This document shows positions 61,807-64,000 of a DNA stretch of 64,000 nucleotides, piece by piece (position 1 is the stretch's first letter; every line of letters begins with the position of its first letter). This stretch comes from Certhia americana (taxonomy: Eukaryota; Chordata; Aves; Passeriformes; Certhiidae): contig CM031858.1 in NCBI GenBank assembly GCA_018697195.1, forward strand, positions 84,007,034-84,071,033. The letters are read 5' to 3'. The notes under the pieces were generated by a model. The model did not search any database and was not told where the DNA came from. It worked only from the letters and a program-made list of their open reading frames with translations. A program made the translations under genes and the position numbers.

Positions 61807-64000
61807 AACAGTAAAATCTTAGCTTAAGAGGGATTCCATTCATCCTGCTATTTTCTCTGGGACTCTCTGTTTCCTGAAGAATAGGTCAGCCTGTTCAGTA
61901 CTTCTGAAAATGTGCCTCCTGCTTGAGCCTCAGTTAGGAAGGAAATACTTTATCATGAATGAGAATATACTAGTGGCTTTTTTCTCACCCACCTGTAGAA
62001 ATACAGTATTTCGTCGTCAAAGACCTGAAAAAAAGTTGTCTGCAAAGGAACTTCCAGGAAGCTATTGGGAATTTCATCTTCCAATATCTTTAAAGCTACC
62101 TTTGGATACACCAGGAGGGGTAGTAAATACAGCACGGTGTGCAACTGCTTTCCTTTTACATGGATATTTTTCATATATATTTGTAACAGTCAGTTGCAAA
62201 TTTTCAATAAGCAGTAATGAGTATTGCTGTGGATTACTTCCTGAATATTTTGGTAAATGATTTTCTGGCCTTGAAGAACCCGAAGGGAAATGTTTTTAGT
62301 GATGACTAAAAGGAAGTACTGTGCTCCCTTTTTTTTTTTTTTTTTTAAGGGGAGGGGGATTTTCCCCACTCTTTTTACAAGAAACTGTTTTTATGGGTAA
62401 TTACTTGCCTTAGTGCTGCATATAACACTACTGTATACAAAGCATTACTGTCTGACCTCCTTGTTAATTATGCTAAGCAGTACAGCTGCTTTCCACCAAC
62501 TGATGAAATACAACAAAATAGCTTGCCTGCCTGAGGAAATTGGCTTTCTGAGTCAAGAAAAAGGCAGAAGCAAAGTTTGACCTTTAGTCTAAAGTTTAGA
62601 TACGTGCTGAGGGTTGCTGGAGACAGGGCTTCCACACATGCTCTGACACTGCTGACTACAGCATCAGTGTGGCTGCACAGCACATCAGTATCCAGTGCTG
62701 GAGATGAAGTCTGCCTTTCTCCTCCACCAAAATGCAAAGTGCATGTGATGAAAGGAAGTGAAAATATGGCTTGAGCATCAACAACAGTCCTGATAAGGTC
62801 AATAAGCTGCTTTATTCTGAATGCTGCTTCCCAGGCACTTGAGGAATTTGTGGAGGGAGCATAAATTTCTAGGTGATACCCTATGGAAAAAAATTTCATC
62901 ACAGTCTGAAATAAGCATTTTTGAAGAATGGCTAAGTAAAGCTAAAAAAGGCAACTCCTTTGATGCCATCTGGTTCTGTCCATTAATCAGACAACTATTC
63001 TGTTTTAATTAGGAACTAGGCCTGGTATGCCTTGTTATATCAGTATCACCACAGACACAGATACAGAGAGCTCTCTATGTTCTTAATTTCCACTTTGTCC
63101 TGTACTACATAATAATTTTAAAGAGAATTAATTTTCCACCAGGGGTGTTAAGTGATTTCAAACCTTTCTTGTTGTTCTCCTTATTCCAGGTAGACTTCAG
63201 TAAAATAAAATGCTTCTCTGTAGTAGTAAGTTCAACACTAGACATTCTAGCTACAAGAACACATTACAAATCAGTGTGCAGATTTACTTTCCATGTTTAC
63301 ATGTGATGGACCTGAGACACAGGAACTGTGTTCCCCAAATTCACAGTGCTTGGAAAATGTGTCCCTCAAATTCTGCTTTCTGGTCTCTGAAATGTGTTGC
63401 TGGACAACATGTCTGCCTCTGGTGGGAAATGGGGACAAGTCTTTCTTTCCCTCATAACTTACAGGAAAAAAGGAATCCAATCAGAATCAAAATCCTTGTT
63501 GTCATGATGATTACCTGGGAGCATTCCATCACCTAGAAACAAGGGCTCTGTTATTTCGTGGGCTTTTCTTTGTCATCATGGTGTCAGAGAATCAGCAGAC
63601 GGAGGGAAAGACCCTTTCTGGGTCCATTTTCCAGATGTCTTTCAGATGAAGAGGATGATTTTCCTTCTTGGCCCTTTGCCACTCTGTTAGCTGGGCTGCA
63701 GTGAGCCATGTTTATAGTTCACATGGCTGAAGATAATCCCAACAATACACACAGTATGAGGAGAGTACAGCTGGACTGCTGGGAAAATAAAACATCGGTG
63801 GATGAAAAAGCAGAGGAGGTGGGGGTTTGGGAGCTTCAAGCTTTTCCCTCTTCAGCCAGGGTAATCAACACAGTCATAAATTAAAAATTTATTCCAAGAC
63901 AACACATAAGTTACTCAGAAGTCATCATCATCACAGGGCTTTTGTTCACAGAGTCTAGATAGAGTTGGAGGGGGAAAAGTGAGTCTGCAAAGGGAATTGT
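61807..64000. other. Gene-free stretch to window end
   Basis: No exon or RNA gene was recognised. Frames of about 108-144 codons (62468-62902 minus, 61910-62260 plus, 63210-63536 plus) lack recognisable domains. A T18 homopolymer is at 62329-62346. Confidence 0.55.
62329..62346. repeat. T18 homopolymer
   Basis: Eighteen consecutive T residues are followed by a purine-rich 'aaggggaggggga'. The length is unreliable. Confidence 0.9.

Noticed and set aside
1..64000. CRISPR array, prophage, operon or other bacterial system
   Set aside because: Composition, CR1 and LTR content and lack of dense ORFs show vertebrate nuclear DNA. No regularly spaced repeats were seen.

Overview
The window looks like nuclear DNA from a bird, probably from Neoaves. 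Recognisable interspersed repeats are nearly all CR1-superfamily LINE fragments, several ending in the avian CR1 tail (a 'gaggtc..ttccaac..' block followed by 'attctatgattc'-type repeats). There is also one LTR of an endogenous-retrovirus family that I recognise as common in birds. I see no Alu, B1 or L1 sequence, no bacterial gene organisation and no dense coding. I cannot assign a species.

No protein-coding exon could be identified with confidence. The open frames are short, scattered on both strands and mostly low-complexity. The longest (about 190-250 codons) either lie in the GC-rich island, where stop codons are rare by composition, or match nothing I recognise. Most of the window therefore reads as intron or intergenic DNA around one CpG-island promoter.

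Layout: 1-17613 is AT-rich non-coding DNA with two old CR1 pieces, simple repeats and one LTR (12236-12766). 17614-21184 ends in a strong CpG island (about 19640-21184), the only obvious promoter and first-exon candidate. 21185-21284 is a run of exactly 100 N. 21286-25134 repeats 17614-21184 in the same order and orientation, with many small insertions and deletions. 25135-26464 is a GC-moderate flank. 26465-64000 is again non-coding, with five further CR1 fragments, microsatellites and a few inverted repeats.

The main result concerns the assembly. The two 3.6-3.8 kb copies each abut the 100-N gap in exactly the way expected when the overlapping ends of two contigs were not merged, so the locus is probably single-copy. 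A LINE reading-frame remnant is intact in the left copy (19002-19078) and frameshifted in the right copy (22824-22904), which suggests the left copy is nearer the true sequence. I found no convincing new biological system. The findings give the promoter, candidate splice sites, hairpins and possible conserved non-coding blocks that could be checked.
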